Source: Cylindrotheca closterium (Eukaryota > Bacillariophyta > Bacillariophyceae > Bacillariales > Bacillariaceae). From it: a DNA stretch of 64,000 bases. The notes beneath the pieces were generated by a model. The model searched no databases. It worked only from the letters and a program-made list of their open reading frames with translations, and was not told the origin of the DNA. Each line of letters starts with the position of its first letter. Within the stretch, counting starts at the first letter, position 1. A program made the translations under genes and the position numbers. Positions 62,225 through 64,000 of the stretch are shown one piece after another. The stretch covers positions 185,452 to 249,451 of the forward strand of contig CAKOGP040001969.1 of assembly GCA_933822405.4 (NCBI GenBank), written 5' to 3'.

Positions 62225-62690
62225 GATAAACTAGTGAAAAGAGCAGAAGATCAAGTGCTATGAAGTCTTTTCTTATTTTGATGTGAATTGTGAGTTGAGG
62301 TCTTCGAAACCATTATTGAGAATTGGCCAATCAAAATTGTTCGATTTCAAAATGCACCGTGCATGGACAATCGTCCAGCTTGAGCCAAAATGGATGCAGC
62401 TCAAGGGGGGTACCCGGAAGTAACTGTCCAGCGTGGAAAAATTCAGGCTGCATGCATCATTTTTGGTTCGATAACTTCCCGCCTTAGCAAGATTGATTGA
62501 CAAAGTTCTTCTGATGTCATAAACAAATCAAATGGCATCCAGGGGGGAGCTATATGGGGAAAAACCGAATCAACCAATCAAAACAATTCAATTTGCAATT
62601 TCACTGCACCATCTTGATAAAAATAGTTATGAATTCCAATAAAATTAGATAACGATATCAAAAGTCATGGATTGATTTCAGCCAATCCGA
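62225..62690. other. Gene-free stretch
   Basis: Upstream side of the zinc-finger ORF and downstream end of the retroelement relic. No terminal repeat, tRNA or ORF with support was found. Confidence 0.4.
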
Positions 62691-63755
62691 TAGCGCCGAG
62701 ATTCTGATCAAAACGACGCACCAAAAAAATTGAAGTGGTATACCTAGTCATTTTCCACAGTCGGCTAGCATCGTCGGCCATTTGATTGTTTGTTCCAGAT
62801 AAGTGCCCAATACGATGATGTGCTCTTTGTTCCCGCTGTAATCCTGCTGCTAACCGTAATATTCTTGCTCTTGCCTTTCAAGAGATGGAAGATCCTTTTG
62901 TGCGCCACGACACTGCTGGTGTGTTGTCACAGCCAGTGTAAGTGGTTTCACCTTCCACCTGGGCTGTCTTTCCAAGAACAAAATGATGGAGAACGGTGCC
63001 CTCCAGCTCCAAGCCTGAGTTGGTAAGTTTTCCTGTCAGATTGTGGTCTGAAATGACCTCTTTTTTCACTGCTTCTTGATATGGTCCGCGCAAGACGATG
63101 GCCTCTTCACCATCTGTGAACCACACTCCTCCCCTTCCCGACTTTGCCGCATCACAAGCGCCAACGTGTAAGTCAACGCCTGGTACCAGCTCTTCCAGTG
63201 TTGTGGGGCTCTTTGCATGGCCATGAAGAAAATTTTGGAAGATTTCCAGTTGCTCACGGACCTCAGGAGTCAACCACACCCTACAATCCACCTGTCAAAT
63301 CAGTGCATCCTGCAGCAGGGAGAAATGTCCCTCACTGCCCGACATTCCTGGCTGCAGGCTTCGTAAGACTCCTAACACCTGCTGCCATCGTTTCAGGGAG
63401 ACGCGTTTGCAATCCAAGACCTCACCCAGGAGTGACAGGGCCTTGCTCACTCGTTTCTCTTTCAAGTGCAATGTCTTTGTTGTCGCTCCCCAGTTCCAAC
63501 CCAAGGCTTCTTTGACTGTGTGCCAAGAGGCATCTCCCATAGCCATTTTTGATTGTGACTGTGGCTCATTTCGCCACTGGTTGTCCGTGGGTCGATTTGG
63601 TTGGAAGACCTTGTCAATGTTGTGGCTGAGGACGGCTTATTGATTTGCCAAAGGATTGCTTGGATGGTCTTGGCCCATTCCAACAAAATCGTCCACAAAT
63701 ACTTCCATCTTTTTCAATGGGCGCTGGTACTTCAGTGGCTGGTGAGATTTTGGCC
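62691..63755 (-). pseudogene. Degenerate retroelement: reverse transcriptase C-terminal part plus RNase H-like domain
   Basis: In one minus frame: LKYQRPLKKMEVFVDDFVGM carries the FVDD form of the reverse transcriptase active-site motif; then LHLKEKRVSKALSLLGEVLD and LKRWQQVLGVLRSLQPGM, a thumb-like region; then GACDAAKSGRGGVWF, LTNSGLELEGTVLHH and TGCDNTPAVSWRTKGS, an RNase H-like domain. After a frame change near 62878 it continues HHRIGHLSGTNNQMADDASR. The frame is broken by TAA (63637-63639), TGA (63295-63297) and that frameshift, so it is dead. The order and the last motif resemble DIRS/Ngaro-type retroelements, but no tyrosine recombinase is in view, so the class is open. Confidence 0.8.
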
Positions 63756-64000
63756 AAACTTTATACTGATGATGCTTCGAAATTTAAAAACATGGGCGAA
63801 CTTGACGAAGCTGGGGTTGCCATGTCGTTGTCTGAAATCCTCAATGGAATATCAGAAAAGTATAAAGGCCTCACCACCAAAGAAAGTATCCAAAAATTTG
63901 TTGCCAAGCTGTTGGAACTTTCGCCAATTGATCATTGGTCTACTGGAGCACTGAATTGGGAGTGCATTCATGATCTTGTTTTCATAGCAAAGGTCCTTTG
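63717..64000 (+). CDS. Start of an unidentified ORF, cut by the right edge
   Basis: From ATG at 63717 the frame stays open for at least 94 codons to the window end. It starts MGAGTSVAGEILAKLYTDDA and continues with amphipathic helices (GVAMSLSEILNGISEKYKGL, TKESIQKFVAKLLEL). MGAGTS could be an N-myristoylation site. Composition looks like a real soluble protein rather than a chance ORF. Its first codons lie antisense to the reverse transcriptase relic, so either a host gene lies right against the relic or the true start is different. No family recognised. Confidence 0.45.
   Translation, partial: MGAGTSVAGEILAKLYTDDASKFKNMGELDEAGVAMSLSEILNGISEKYKGLTTKESIQKFVAKLLELSPIDHWSTGALNWECIHDLVFIAKVL

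Overview
This window looks like nuclear DNA of a diatom, probably a pennate one; the species cannot be fixed from the sequence. The case rests on short GTAAGT/AG introns (70-191 bp), a plastid-type glutamine synthetase with a signal peptide ending in an AFAP-like cleavage motif, three proteins with the diatom-expanded DUF6824-type domain, Ser/Pro-rich secreted proteins, and intergenic DNA full of microsatellites and GGTACCG-like palindromes. Gene starts are given at the first sensible ATG and exon junctions were worked out by hand from splice signals and frame.

Layout. 1-2242 (-): secreted HExxH zinc metalloprotease with a Ser/Pro repeat tail running off the left edge. 2.2-7.6 kb: repeat-rich DNA holding a decayed PIF/Harbinger-type element (4772-6051) that interrupts one copy of a duplicated segment; the other copy keeps the empty site. 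7621-8187 (-): small diatom-type protein. 8.2-12.2 kb: gene-poor, with tandem and dispersed repeats. 12.2-35.7 kb is gene-dense: TTC38-like TPR protein (-), EngB GTPase (-), basic protein (+), membrane-anchored MA3-domain protein (-), two-domain glycosyltransferase (+), CS-domain protein (+), a spliced CRAL/TRIO-like + DUF6824 protein (-), a mucin-like type I membrane protein (+), HAD phosphatase (+) and the mitochondrial succinyl-CoA ligase beta subunit (-). 37.7-42.2 kb: two tandem intronless paralogs with a doubled DUF6824 domain (-). 44.1-45.6 kb: spliced plastid glutamine synthetase II (-).

From 45.7 kb rightward the window is dominated by mobile DNA. Two large intact open reading frames (45975-50963 and 54429-60536) share an unusual plan: zinc ribbon, an RNase H-fold (DDE-like) transposase core, and a DEDDy 3'-5' exonuclease domain lying between the second Asp and the final Glu of that core. 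The first also carries a C-terminal Ulp1-type cysteine protease and appears bounded by short inverted repeats with a 7-bp target duplication. The second holds an exact, in-frame triplication of 843 bp covering half of its catalytic core. A tRNA-Gln(UUG) gene lies just right of the first element. The right end holds a Ser-rich ORF, a zinc-finger ORF, a degenerate reverse transcriptase/RNase H element (-), and the start of an unidentified ORF (+) that leaves the window.

The housekeeping genes (nitrogen assimilation, TCA cycle, organelle ribosome assembly, glycosylation) are unrelated and form no operon. The item of most interest is the transposase-exonuclease family in the right third.
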